In this document: piece after piece, positions 26,121 to 35,017 of the stretch
How the letters are laid out: every line of letters starts with the position of its first letter
Numbering within the stretch: position 1 is the stretch's first letter
NCBI RefSeq assembly: GCF_004118675.1
Contig: NZ_SDHZ01000002.1
Location: 496,001 to 560,000, forward strand
Length of the DNA: 64,000 nucleotides
Direction of reading: 5' to 3'
Source: Filimonas effusa
GTDB taxonomy: Bacteria; Bacteroidota; Bacteroidia; Chitinophagales; Chitinophagaceae
Made by a program: the position numbers and the translations under genes
The notes under the pieces: generated by a model
Told to the model about the DNA's origin: nothing
What the model saw: the letters and a program-made list of their open reading frames with translations, nothing else
The model's database searches: none

Positions 26121-28235
26121 ATGAAGGCCATTATTTTAATTTTGCTACTGGCAGCGACTGCCACCGCTTCTGTTAAAGCAGAAGACGGATACCGTCTCTG
26201 GCTCAGGTATGATCCGCTGCCCCAGACATCTGCATTGCTGTCCTCCCGGCAACAAATAACTACCTTCTTTATACAGGGCCAATCGCCCACCCTGGCGGTG
26301 CTAAGCCGGGAGCTGAGCACCGGCCTGTCCGGTTTGCTCAACAAGGAGATTACGATTACGCCTGCTGCTGCGACAGCAGATATTGTTATAAGCAAATCCA
26401 ACAACGAGCGTCTGGGAACAGAAGGCTTTTCCATCATCACTTCCACAACAGGGCGCCGCCAGATCAGGATCTCAGCCAACACTGATGTTGGCCTCCTGTA
26501 TGGCGCCTTTCATTTTCTCCGTTTACTGCAAACGGGCCACCCGACAAGTAATCTCAACATTACAAGTAAACCCGGGATCCGGCACAGGATACTGAATCAC
26601 TGGGATAACCTCGACCGTTATGTTGAAAGGGGGTATGCCGGGATCTCTATTTTCAACTGGCATACTTTGCCAGGGTATATCGACAAACGTTATATCGATT
26701 ATGCACGCGCCAATGCTTCTGTTGGCATCAACGGCACTGTGCTTACCAATGTAAATGCCAATGCTTATATACTAACGCCCGATTATCTTCTTAAAGTAAA
26801 AGCACTTGCAGATGCATTCCGGCCTTATGGTTTGAAGGTATATCTCACCGCCCGGTTTTCGGCTCCTATGGAGATGGGTGGATTGAAAACAGCTGATCCA
26901 TTGGACGCTGATGTTAAAGCGTGGTGGAATAACAAGGCGAAAGAAATTTACCAGCTGATACCTGATTTCGGCGGATTTCTTGTAAAAGCCAATAGTGAAG
27001 GTCAGCCTGGTCCGCAGGACTACCAGCGGACGCATGCCGACGGCGCCAATATGCTTGCCGACGCGGTTGCGCCCTACAATGGTATCATCATGTGGCGCGC
27101 CTTCGTTTATAGTCATGAAACGCCGGAAGACAGGTTTAAGCAGGCCTACAATGAATTCAAACCACTTGACGGCCAGTTCAGGAAAAACGTGATGGTACAG
27201 GTGAAGAACGGGCCTATCGATTTCCAGCCGCGTGAGCCGTTTTCTCCTTTATTCGGCGCCATGCCGCAAACCCCTGTATTAATGGAATTCCAGTTAACGC
27301 AGGAATATCTTGGGCAAGGCACACACCTTGCCTACGAAGCGCCGCTTTTTAAAGAGGTGCTTGACGCAGATACTTATGCCAAAGGCAAGGGGTCTACGGT
27401 TGCAAAGGTTATTAACGGGAGCCTTTATGACCATCCTTTAACGGGTATTGCAGGCGTTGCCAATATTGGCAACGATATCAACTGGTGCAGTCATCCTTTT
27501 GCACAAGCCAACTGGTACGCACTTGGAAGACTGGCCTGGAATACGGCGCTTTCCAGTGAAACGATAGCAGAGGAATGGATAAAACAAACCTGGAGCAACA
27601 ATAGTAAAGTAGTAGCCGTCTGCAAACAAATGATGCTGGATTCGCGCGAGACACTGGTTAACTATATGACACCGCTGGGGCTTCATCATATTATGGGCAA
27701 CGGACATCATTACGGGCCGCTGCCCTGGGGCAAAAGCCTTCCGCGTGCCGACTGGAATCCCGTTTATTACCATCGTGCCGATAAAGCCGGCATTGGCTTC
27801 AACAGAACGGCAACAGGCAGCAATGCACTTGCACAGTACACGCCGGAAGCTGCGTTGCTTTGGAGAGACAGCACAACCTGTGATGAAAAATTCCTTTTAT
27901 GGTTTCATCATATTTCCTGGCAACGCCCGATGCATTCGGGGCGCAGCCTTTGGGAAGAACTATGTTACAAATACAACGAAGGCGTAAGAGGTGTAAAAAC
28001 AATGCAGCAGCAATGGAGCAGCCTGCAACAATATATCGATACAGAAAGATTCAGCCAGGTACAACAACTACTGACCATTCAATACAACGATGCGGTATGG
28101 TGGCGGGATGCATGTTTATCTTATTTCTCGGATATATCGGGACTGGCCATACCTGCCGGTTATGAACGGCCGGCGCAAACACTTGATCACTATAAAAGCC
28201 TTCAATTCCCTTATGCCCCAGGCAATGGAAAATAG
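26121..28235 (+). CDS. GH67 alpha-glucuronidase
   Basis: A 704-residue exported glycoside hydrolase that removes (4-O-methyl)glucuronic acid from xylo-oligosaccharides. ATG 26121 gives a signal peptide (LILLLAATATASVKAEDG). An N-terminal GH67 alpha/beta domain leads into the TIM barrel (GIRHRILNHWDNLDRYVERG). The segments that hold the acidic active-site residues are present: FLVKANSEGQPGPQDY (acid), VKNGPIDFQPREP (Asp) and VLMEFQLTQEYLG (Glu), and the C-terminal domain follows. Length fits the family. It is the first gene of a cluster with GH43 and an esterase. Confidence 0.95.
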   Translation: MKAIILILLLAATATASVKAEDGYRLWLRYDPLPQTSALLSSRQQITTFFIQGQSPTLAVLSRELSTGLSGLLNKEITITPAAATADIVISKSNNERLGTEGFSIITSTTGRRQIRISANTDVGLLYGAFHFLRLLQTGHPTSNLNITSKPGIRHRILNHWDNLDRYVERGYAGISIFNWHTLPGYIDKRYIDYARANASVGINGTVLTNVNANAYILTPDYLLKVKALADAFRPYGLKVYLTARFSAPMEMGGLKTADPLDADVKAWWNNKAKEIYQLIPDFGGFLVKANSEGQPGPQDYQRTHADGANMLADAVAPYNGIIMWRAFVYSHETPEDRFKQAYNEFKPLDGQFRKNVMVQVKNGPIDFQPREPFSPLFGAMPQTPVLMEFQLTQEYLGQGTHLAYEAPLFKEVLDADTYAKGKGSTVAKVINGSLYDHPLTGIAGVANIGNDINWCSHPFAQANWYALGRLAWNTALSSETIAEEWIKQTWSNNSKVVAVCKQMMLDSRETLVNYMTPLGLHHIMGNGHHYGPLPWGKSLPRADWNPVYYHRADKAGIGFNRTATGSNALAQYTPEAALLWRDSTTCDEKFLLWFHHISWQRPMHSGRSLWEELCYKYNEGVRGVKTMQQQWSSLQQYIDTERFSQVQQLLTIQYNDAVWWRDACLSYFSDISGLAIPAGYERPAQTLDHYKSLQFPYAPGNGK

Positions 28236-28278
28236 TCAACAATATATTCAAAGAATACAATGCTTAAATAATAGTCAC

Positions 28279-29376
28279 ATGAAATCATTCAACACCCGTT
28301 TGTTTTTGGCCATCGGCGTATCTGCGATGTATAGTATAACGAGCTGCCAGGAATCATCTTCCGGCAACAACAGTTCAAAAGCAGAAAAGGCTGATAGCAG
28401 TAAAAAGACCTATCTCTCGCAGCCACTGGTAAATAACATCTACACAGCCGATCCGTCTGCACATGTATTCAATGGCCGTATTTATGTATATCCATCTCAT
28501 GATACGGCGACAGGCATCCCTGAAGACGATCTTGGCAGTCACTTTGACATGAGAGACTTTCATGTGCTGTCTATGGATTCTGTTGGCGGTAAGGTTACCG
28601 ATCATGGTGTAGCGCTGGATATTAAAAACATTCCATGGGCGGGCCGCCAGTTATGGGCGCCGGATGCCGCCTTTGCGAATAATACCTATTATCTCTTTTT
28701 CCCTGTTAAGGACAAACAGGATATCTTCCGCATTGGGGTAGCCACCAGCAAAACTCCTGAGGGACCATTCGTTGCGGCGCCGAATCCCATTAAAGGCAGC
28801 TACAGCATTGATCCCTGCGTATTTAAAGACGATGACGGCAAATTTTATATGTACTTTGGCGGTATCTGGGGTGGACAACTGCAACGCTGGAACAGCAACA
28901 ACCAATATGATTCTACCAAAGGAAACCGTGGGGCCGAAGAACTTGCCATACTTCCAAGGGTAGCTCCTCTTACCAGCGACCTGCAAAACTTTGCGGCACC
29001 TGTTAAAGAGCTGAAACTTACAGATGAGAAGGGTAACCTCTTCAAAGAGAAAGATAACAGCAAACGTTTCTTTGAAGCCTCCTGGATGCACAAATACAAT
29101 GGCAAATACTATTTCTCTTATTCCACCGGAGACACTCATAACATCTGCTATGCTACAGGTGACAGCCCTTATGGGCCATTCACGTACAGAGGTGTTATAC
29201 TTAATCCTGTAGAAGGCTGGACCAGCCATCATTCCATTGTTGAAAAAGACGGGAAGTGGTACCTTTTTTACCACGATGTTCAGCTATCGGGCAAGACTTA
29301 TTTACGTAATGTAAAAGTTACTGAGCTGCATTATAACAGCGATGGCACTATTCAAACCATCAACGCGGTAAAATAA
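28279..29376 (+). CDS. GH43 family glycosidase lipoprotein (beta-xylosidase / arabinofuranosidase type)
   Basis: A 365-residue five-bladed beta-propeller hydrolase. ATG 28279 gives a lipoprotein signal (GVSAMYSITSCQESSSG). The three catalytic acids of GH43 are recognisable: Asp in YTADPSAHVF (base), Asp in YSIDPCVFKDDDG (pKa modulator) and Glu in RFFEASWMHKYNG (acid). It has the catalytic propeller only, with no extra C-terminal beta-sandwich. Exact specificity, xylose or arabinose, cannot be read. It starts 43 bases after the GH67 stop and is probably co-transcribed, acting on the xylo-oligosaccharides freed of glucuronate. Confidence 0.93.
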   Translation: MKSFNTRLFLAIGVSAMYSITSCQESSSGNNSSKAEKADSSKKTYLSQPLVNNIYTADPSAHVFNGRIYVYPSHDTATGIPEDDLGSHFDMRDFHVLSMDSVGGKVTDHGVALDIKNIPWAGRQLWAPDAAFANNTYYLFFPVKDKQDIFRIGVATSKTPEGPFVAAPNPIKGSYSIDPCVFKDDDGKFYMYFGGIWGGQLQRWNSNNQYDSTKGNRGAEELAILPRVAPLTSDLQNFAAPVKELKLTDEKGNLFKEKDNSKRFFEASWMHKYNGKYYFSYSTGDTHNICYATGDSPYGPFTYRGVILNPVEGWTSHHSIVEKDGKWYLFYHDVQLSGKTYLRNVKVTELHYNSDGTIQTINAVK

Positions 29377-29383
29377 AATCCCT

Positions 29384-29403
29384 CTGCGGAATTTTATTCG
29401 CAG
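29384..29403 (+). promoter_or_regulatory. Small hairpin just after the GH43 stop
   Basis: CTGCGGAAT (29384-29392) pairs with ATTCGCAG (29396-29403) with one bulged G and a loop of three T. It has no T-run behind it, so a weak attenuator or mRNA-stabilising hairpin is more likely than a full terminator. Confidence 0.35.
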
Positions 29404-29433
29404 CAAATGCTGAATAAGCACCCATTGCCCTAT

Positions 29434-29470
29434 GCCTGCTGTTATTGCCGAGAACAATTTAACAGCAGGC
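29434..29470 (+). promoter_or_regulatory. Perfect 11-bp inverted repeat before the acetylesterase gene
   Basis: GCCTGCTGTTA (29434-29444) and TAACAGCAGGC (29460-29470) are exact reverse complements with a 15-base loop. It lies between the GH43 stop and the esterase start and has no T-run. It could form an RNA stem-loop that separates expression of the two genes. Confidence 0.5.
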
Positions 29471-29483
29471 TACTCCGGCATCC

Positions 29484-29498
29484 GGCAAACCGTTTGCC
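29484..29498. promoter_or_regulatory. Perfect 15-bp palindrome, LacI/PurR-like operator candidate
   Basis: GGCAAACCGTTTGCC is symmetric around one central base. It is 50 bases before the start at 29549. The GCAAAC/GTTTGC arms resemble sites of LacI-family regulators such as PurR. No regulator gene of that family is in the window. Confidence 0.45.
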
Positions 29499-29548
29499 AC
29501 CCATTAACCGGGAACACGATCATCAATGCAGTAACCGCTCTGATACAT

Positions 29549-31561
29549 ATGAAAAAGCTTACAAACCCAATACCGTTGCCAGCAGCCAGCGGTGAAACCT
29601 ATAATAAGGGAAAGACTTTGTCGTTGGTTTCTATACCCGCGTATCTCTGCCTGCTATTATTTTCCTGCCTCACATTTTCTGCCGAAGGCAAGATCATATT
29701 GCCGCAACTGGTGCGCGACAGCATGATTCTGCAACGCAACCAGCCGCTTATCATCTGGGGCCGGGCGGATGCCGGAGAGAAAGTCACCATCCGGTTCAAC
29801 GGACAAAAACTGTCTGCCCGCACAGGCGCAGACGGTAGCTGGAAGGTGACGATGAAACCTTTGCCTGCAGGCGGTCCCTACACCATGCAGATAGACGGCA
29901 GCAACCATATTGTATTAAAGGATATACTTGTTGGGGATGTATGGCTTTGTGCCGGGCAGTCGAACATGGTACACCAGCTACAGTTGCACAACGAATATTT
30001 TGCTGCCGATATCAAAGAAGCAAACTATCCTGCGATCAGACAATTCTGGGTGCCCAATGTCACCAACCTGCAGGAGCCACAGCGTGATCTGCCTTCCGGC
30101 TCCTGGAAAGCAGCCAATCCACAGGATGTGCTCCAATTTTCTGCGGTAGCGTATTTCTTTGCGAGAACCTTATATGAAAAGTATAAAGTACCTGTCGGCA
30201 TCATCAACAGTAGTTGGGGAGGCACTCCTATTGCAGCATGGACAAGTGAGCAGGGCTTACAGGAACTACCCAACTGGCCATCCATCATTCAGCAGAATAA
30301 AGACACTGCTTACTTCTATAGCCGTAACCGGCAGGCCGCGGCATTTGAAGCAGCCAACCGTCACACGCCGAAATCGGACAAAGGACTGCAAGGCCCTGTT
30401 AAGTGGTACGACACGAACTATGTACCCAAGGGTTGGCGTAACATAAATGTACCGGGCTATTGGGAAGACCAGGGCGCCGTTAATCTCGATGGCGTTGTAT
30501 GGTACCGGAAAGAAATAGAAGTTCCGCCGTCCATGACGGGCATACCCGCTAAAGTGTACCTGGGCAGAATCGTAGATGCAGATGAACTTTATGTAAATGG
30601 CGTGCGGGCTGGCATCACGTATTATCAATACCCGCAACGCCGTTACCAGTTGCCGGAAAACCTGCTGAAAGCAGGAAAGAATATCCTCACTGTACGCGTT
30701 ACCAATAATGCCGGCAAAGGCGGGTTTGTACCTGATAAGCCCTATGCACTTGTAGCCGGAGATCAAAGTATTGACCTGAAAGGTTACTGGCAATATAAGG
30801 TGGGAGATATTTTTACACCTACGTATCCGCCTGTTGCAGGCGCGCTCGTTCAAAACCAGCCTACTGCGCTCTTTAACGCCATGGTAGCGCCCTTAACGAA
30901 CTATGCCATCAAGGGCGTGGTCTGGTACCAGGGCGAAAGCGATATTTCCATCGCAAACGAATATAGCCGTTTACTCCCGGCACTCATTGCAGACTGGCGT
31001 AGGCAATGGCAGCGGCCGGAACTACCTTTCGTATATGCCCAGTTACCCGATTTCATGGCCGTATCTTATCTGCCTGTAGAAAGTAGCCTGGCGCTTCTTC
31101 GTGAGGCACAACTAAAAACGCTATCTGTTCCCAATACAGCCATGGCGGTAACAATGGGGCTGGGCGAATGGAACGATATTCATCCTGATAATAAGAAAGA
31201 CGTAGGCATAAGGCTGGCCCTGGCGGCACGTAAGGTGGCTTACCAGGAAGACATCGTGTACAGCGGTCCTTTATTCCAATCCTCACAAAAGGAAGGGAAC
31301 AAAATCGTGCTATCTTTTCTTCATGCCGGCAGCGGCTTAGTAACCAGTAATGATGAAGCGCCGGGCGCTTTTGCCATTGCCGGCGCCGACAAAAAATTCG
31401 TGTGGGCCAATGCCGTCATCCGGAACAACAAGGTGGAAGTATGGAGCGAAAAGATACCACAGCCCATGTATGTACGCTATGCCTGGGCCGACAGCCCGGA
31501 CAATGCCAATCTCTGTAATAAAGAAGGTTTGCCCGCCTCCCCATTCCGGACAGACCAATAG
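29549..31561 (+). CDS. SGNH-type sialate-O-acetylesterase-like enzyme, probable xylan acetylesterase
   Basis: A 670-residue exported esterase. ATG 29549 (MKKLTNPIPL) was chosen because the upstream frame crosses two inverted repeats and does not look coding. The signal anchor is IPAYLCLLLFSCLTFSAEGK. The SGNH block I is VWLCAGQSNM (nucleophile Ser), and further segments are VVWYQGESDI and GLGEWNDIHPDNKKDV (Asp-x-x-His). Between them, about residues 300-420, an inserted jelly-roll galactose-binding-like domain is visible (VVWYRKEIEV, LYVNGVRAGI). The layout resembles CE20-type xylan acetylesterases, and the GH67/GH43 neighbours fit. Confidence 0.85.
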   Translation: MKKLTNPIPLPAASGETYNKGKTLSLVSIPAYLCLLLFSCLTFSAEGKIILPQLVRDSMILQRNQPLIIWGRADAGEKVTIRFNGQKLSARTGADGSWKVTMKPLPAGGPYTMQIDGSNHIVLKDILVGDVWLCAGQSNMVHQLQLHNEYFAADIKEANYPAIRQFWVPNVTNLQEPQRDLPSGSWKAANPQDVLQFSAVAYFFARTLYEKYKVPVGIINSSWGGTPIAAWTSEQGLQELPNWPSIIQQNKDTAYFYSRNRQAAAFEAANRHTPKSDKGLQGPVKWYDTNYVPKGWRNINVPGYWEDQGAVNLDGVVWYRKEIEVPPSMTGIPAKVYLGRIVDADELYVNGVRAGITYYQYPQRRYQLPENLLKAGKNILTVRVTNNAGKGGFVPDKPYALVAGDQSIDLKGYWQYKVGDIFTPTYPPVAGALVQNQPTALFNAMVAPLTNYAIKGVVWYQGESDISIANEYSRLLPALIADWRRQWQRPELPFVYAQLPDFMAVSYLPVESSLALLREAQLKTLSVPNTAMAVTMGLGEWNDIHPDNKKDVGIRLALAARKVAYQEDIVYSGPLFQSSQKEGNKIVLSFLHAGSGLVTSNDEAPGAFAIAGADKKFVWANAVIRNNKVEVWSEKIPQPMYVRYAWADSPDNANLCNKEGLPASPFRTDQ

Positions 31562-31676
31562 GCACCAGAAAAACGGCCGATTTGGGAAGGATGACAAAAC
31601 TCACCATGAAAGCAATAGAAAAAGCCGATCTTTCGCCTGTCAAACTGGATATTCGGAAATCTAAAAATAAAGAACT

Positions 31677-32105
31677 ATGGCAACAGCTAATGCTTGCATG
31701 TATTGCGCAAAGGACCAGAGATTAACAGACGTCATGACTGAAATCTGTGAATTGGAAGCTTCCATTCTTTACCTGTTCAAAGAACAAACCTACCCTGGCC
31801 GTTGTGTAGTAGCCTACAAAAACGCTCATAAGGAAGAGATCTTTGAACTCAGCGATGCAGAAAGGGAATTGTTCACCAAAGACGTAGCGAGAGTAGCCAA
31901 GGCAGTAAAAACTGCTTTCAATGCGGGCAAGATCAACTATGGTGCTTACGGCGACAAAATGCCTCATATCCATTTCCATATTGTTCCCAAATACGAAGAC
32001 AAACCGAAATGGGGCAGCACTTTCGACATGCAACCCGATGAGAAAGTATATCTCACTGAAGAAGGTTACGCAGAAATCGCCAATAAGATCAAAGCGAATC
32101 TTTAG
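31677..32105 (+). CDS. HIT-family nucleotide-binding hydrolase
   Basis: A 142-residue cytoplasmic histidine-triad protein. The catalytic triad is His97, His99 and His101 (PHIHFHIVPKYE), and two Cys near the start (Cys7, Cys10) may hold zinc. HIT proteins hydrolyse or transfer nucleotide phosphoramidates and similar substrates; this one cannot be assigned to a precise substrate. ATG 31677 follows an A-rich stretch. It is apparently a single gene, converging on the locus C TlpA gene through a shared terminator. Confidence 0.92.
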   Translation: MATANACMYCAKDQRLTDVMTEICELEASILYLFKEQTYPGRCVVAYKNAHKEEIFELSDAERELFTKDVARVAKAVKTAFNAGKINYGAYGDKMPHIHFHIVPKYEDKPKWGSTFDMQPDEKVYLTEEGYAEIANKIKANL

Positions 32106-32184
32106 ATAGCGGATGGCAGATGACGGAATAGATGGATAAGATAGTAGATCATTCGTCACTGTGTATATAAAAAACCTAAAAAAT

Positions 32185-32216
32185 AAAAAGCCGGAGATTT
32201 TTGTCTCCGGCTTTTT
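32185..32216. terminator. Bidirectional Rho-independent terminator
   Basis: AAAAAGCCGGAGA (32185-32197) pairs perfectly with TCTCCGGCTTTTT (32204-32216) around a 6-base loop. T-runs flank the stem on both strands, so it can end both the rightward HIT gene and the leftward locus C operon. Confidence 0.9.
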
Positions 32217-32245
32217 ATTATACCTGATGGCAGGTAACGATTCCT

Positions 32246-33385
32246 TTATTTAATAACCTCTGCCAGTTTTTTATTCAGTTCTTCGCCGCGGAGGTATTTA
32301 GCAACGATCTTACCTTCGGGGTTGATGAGGAAGTTCATGGGAATAGCAGTGACGTCGTATAATTTAGCTGCTTCGTTTTCCCAGGCTTTGAGATCTGATA
32401 CCTGCGTCCAGTCAAGGCCATCTTTTGCGATCGCTTCTACCCATTTGTCTTTATCGTTGGGTTTATCGAGGGATACACCCAATACGGTGAAACCTTTGTC
32501 TTTAAAGGCGTGGTAAGTTTTCACCAGGTTCGGGTTTTCGCGGCGGCAGGGTCCGCACCAGCTGGCCCAGAAATCAAGTAACACCCATTTGCCTCTGAAA
32601 TCAGATAGTTTAACGGGTTTGCCGTTGACATCGTTCTGAGTAAAGTCGGGAGCAATAGCGCCTTCCTGTGTCAATTTCATTTTGAGGATGCGGGCCAGCA
32701 AGCTTTCTCCCAACTCAGACTTGCGCACTTTTTCGTCCAGGGCGAAGAAATCCTTTTCTGCCTGGATTGCGTTGAAATCCGGGGGCAAAGTAGAGTTAAA
32801 CGCCATCAACGACATGTATTTGCCGGGGTTGGCTTTTGCGTATTTCATCTTGGCTTCTATGATCTCATTCTGAACAGCATTGGCACGTTTTTCCAGGTCG
32901 GCGATATAGGCGGCATTTTTCTGTTTTTCTTCGGGCTGCGCCTTATACTCATCATTTAATACCTGGTACTTGTCATAAATTGGTTTCAGCATCGCATTCA
33001 CCTTTACGTTATCGTCGTTGGTAGGCGAGCCTTTGATCACAGCGTTTTTAATGGAGTCGGTTGCCGTTATCTGGATATTTTTATCTTCTATGAAGAAAGC
33101 CAGCACGTCTTTCTGAGGTCTCATCACAGGATTTTCAGGTTCGCGGTCGTGCAGCACCAAAATATTCGCTTCTTTTGGTGCTCCTACTTTTCCTTTAAAA
33201 GTAAACTGACCGTTACGGATATCGGCAGAGTCAACATGGTTTTCACCTTTTATCTTGTAATACAGGAAAGCCTTCGCCGGTGCATTCAGACTGCCCACTT
33301 TCGCTTTTATAACATACCCATCCTGGGCCAGCATAGCCAGGGGCGAACCCAAAGCTGCAATAGATAGAATTGTCCGGATATTCAT
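32246..33385 (-). CDS. TlpA-like thioredoxin-fold protein with DUF4369-type domain (locus C)
   Basis: A 379-residue exported redox protein with a signal peptide (TILSIAALGSPLAMLAQDG). Residues of about 24-115 are the DUF4369-type beta domain (VIKAKVGSLNAPAKAFLYY), 125-225 are a charged helical section, and the C-terminal thioredoxin fold carries Cys277/Cys280 (FWASWCGPCRRENP) and AIPMNFLINPEG. It is the last gene of the locus C operon and ends just before a strong terminator. A second TlpA-type protein, 35018-36490, lies on the other side of the S41 protease, and a third belongs to locus B. Confidence 0.9.
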   Translation of the reverse strand: MNIRTILSIAALGSPLAMLAQDGYVIKAKVGSLNAPAKAFLYYKIKGENHVDSADIRNGQFTFKGKVGAPKEANILVLHDREPENPVMRPQKDVLAFFIEDKNIQITATDSIKNAVIKGSPTNDDNVKVNAMLKPIYDKYQVLNDEYKAQPEEKQKNAAYIADLEKRANAVQNEIIEAKMKYAKANPGKYMSLMAFNSTLPPDFNAIQAEKDFFALDEKVRKSELGESLLARILKMKLTQEGAIAPDFTQNDVNGKPVKLSDFRGKWVLLDFWASWCGPCRRENPNLVKTYHAFKDKGFTVLGVSLDKPNDKDKWVEAIAKDGLDWTQVSDLKAWENEAAKLYDVTAIPMNFLINPEGKIVAKYLRGEELNKKLAEVIK

Positions 33386-33412
33386 ACGTTGTGTCTCTGT
33401 TATAATAAATAA

Positions 33413-35017
33413 TTATTTTTTGTTTTTTGCTGGTGCAGGCAAATAGGAGGAATACAATTTCTGGTCGGCCAATATTTCCAATGCCTTGCGATAGCTTTCG
33501 TTATCCGCGTTCAAAACCTGAACATAGTAGTTGTTACCTGCAAACAACTGGCTTGCTACCTGTCCTTTTATTTCCAGGGATAAGAGATCGCGGGTACGGC
33601 TTTCGATTCCTTTGCTAACGGGCATACCTGCTTTGGCAGCGCTGCCAATGACATAATCCACTACCTGTACAGGCACCTGGAATTTTGCCAGGAATACCGG
33701 GAAGCTAGACCAGTTGCGTTGTAATGTTTCCCTGCTGCTATCGATGAAATCGAACACAGCCCTACCTACAAATCCTGCAGCTCCTACGTTCTGCAACCAA
33801 CCGTTATATTCAACTGTATCGATAGGCACGTATTTGTCGGGCATAATACCTCCGCCGCCATACACTGTACGCTTAGCTGTTAAGGTGGTGTACTTGAGCG
33901 AATCGGCGAAATGAATTACGTTCGCATTCATGAGTTCGCCACTGGCTAATCTTGTCACTACATTATCATCGTATTGTGCTCCATGATAAGGTTTTTGAAT
34001 AGAGCGGCCCGAAGGCGTATAGTAGCGTGCTCCTGTTAGTTCGAGTACAGCTCCATCGGGAAGCGGAACAGGTTTCTGCATCAGCCCCTTTCCGAAGCTA
34101 CGCCTGCCTACCAGTATGGCACGATCCCAGTCCTGTAAAGCACCTGCGAGGATTTCGCTGGCGGAGGCAGTGTTCTGATCTATCAACACTATGAGTTTGC
34201 CTGTCATAAACTGACCTGATCCGCTGGTATAGTAATAGTCCTTTCCTTTATCCTGGGGCATGCTATAAAAAACGAGCTGATCTTTCTGTAAAAACTCGTC
34301 GGCCACGCCGATGGCTGCTTCCACATATCCGCCGCCATTGCCCTGCAGGTCGAGGATCAGGTTTTGCATACCTGCTTTCTTCAGGTCTATCAAAGCTTTA
34401 TCGATCTCGTTGCGGGTGGTAAGGTTAAAAATGCGGAGCGCGATATAACCAGTTTTATCATCTACCATATAGGCAGCCTTTACGGATCTATCGGGTATAG
34501 CGCCACGCTCTACTTCTACCGTAAGCGGCGCGTCAACAGACTTGCGATGTACAGTAAGCTTTACAACGGAGCCTTTTGTACCGCGCAGTTTTGTCATGAT
34601 ATCATAATTACTGAGTTGTTTGCCTGCGACGCTGGTGTCATTGACAGCAATGATGCGATCACCCGCCAACAGTCCACGTTTAGCGGCCGGTCCATCGGGT
34701 ATCACCTGCGTTACATATACGCTATCATGCTCCATCACGTACTGGATACCGATGCCTGTAAAGCTACCGCTCATCGACTGCCTCATCTGCGATGATTCTT
34801 CGCGACTGAAGTAGCGCGAATGCGGGTCCAGTTGTTTCAGCATGCCGACGATAGCCGCATCCGTCAATGTTTCATCTTTCACAGAGTCGACATAATTCTC
34901 CTGGATTGCTTTCAGCGCTGCCGCCATCTTTTCTTTCGGATTCATCTGTGCTGCTGCAACATTCACCATACCGGTGAACATTGCAGCAGCCACTACCGCT
35001 TTTACTACAGTACTCAT
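33413..35017 (-). CDS. S41-family (C-terminal processing) serine protease with PDZ domain (locus C)
   Basis: A 534-residue exported peptidase. A signal peptide (VVAAAMFTGMVNVAAAQ) precedes a helical lead, a PDZ domain at about residues 88-170 (FTGIGIQYVMEHDSVYVTQV), and the S41 catalytic domain. The Ser-Lys dyad is recognisable as Ser285 (NTASASEILAGAL) and Lys310 (GRRSFGKGLMQ), spaced by 25 as in Tsp/CtpA. It should cleave unstructured protein ends in the periplasm. Its ATG follows the stop of the upstream TlpA gene with no spacing, which suggests translational coupling. Context suggests a role in peptide use rather than general protein processing. Confidence 0.92.
   Translation of the reverse strand: MSTVVKAVVAAAMFTGMVNVAAAQMNPKEKMAAALKAIQENYVDSVKDETLTDAAIVGMLKQLDPHSRYFSREESSQMRQSMSGSFTGIGIQYVMEHDSVYVTQVIPDGPAAKRGLLAGDRIIAVNDTSVAGKQLSNYDIMTKLRGTKGSVVKLTVHRKSVDAPLTVEVERGAIPDRSVKAAYMVDDKTGYIALRIFNLTTRNEIDKALIDLKKAGMQNLILDLQGNGGGYVEAAIGVADEFLQKDQLVFYSMPQDKGKDYYYTSGSGQFMTGKLIVLIDQNTASASEILAGALQDWDRAILVGRRSFGKGLMQKPVPLPDGAVLELTGARYYTPSGRSIQKPYHGAQYDDNVVTRLASGELMNANVIHFADSLKYTTLTAKRTVYGGGGIMPDKYVPIDTVEYNGWLQNVGAAGFVGRAVFDFIDSSRETLQRNWSSFPVFLAKFQVPVQVVDYVIGSAAKAGMPVSKGIESRTRDLLSLEIKGQVASQLFAGNNYYVQVLNADNESYRKALEILADQKLYSSYLPAPAKNKK

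Noticed and set aside
28090-28278. Upstream extension of the GH43 gene overlapping GH67
   Set aside because: The sequence is an alternative frame of the GH67 end, and the lipoprotein signal begins at 28279.
31591-31725. A 44-codon plus-strand frame (MTKLTMKAIEKADLSPVKLD...) overlapping the HIT gene start
   Set aside because: It overlaps the clear HIT start by 49 bases in another frame, has no recognisable family and is short; likely chance, though its upstream half looks mildly coding.
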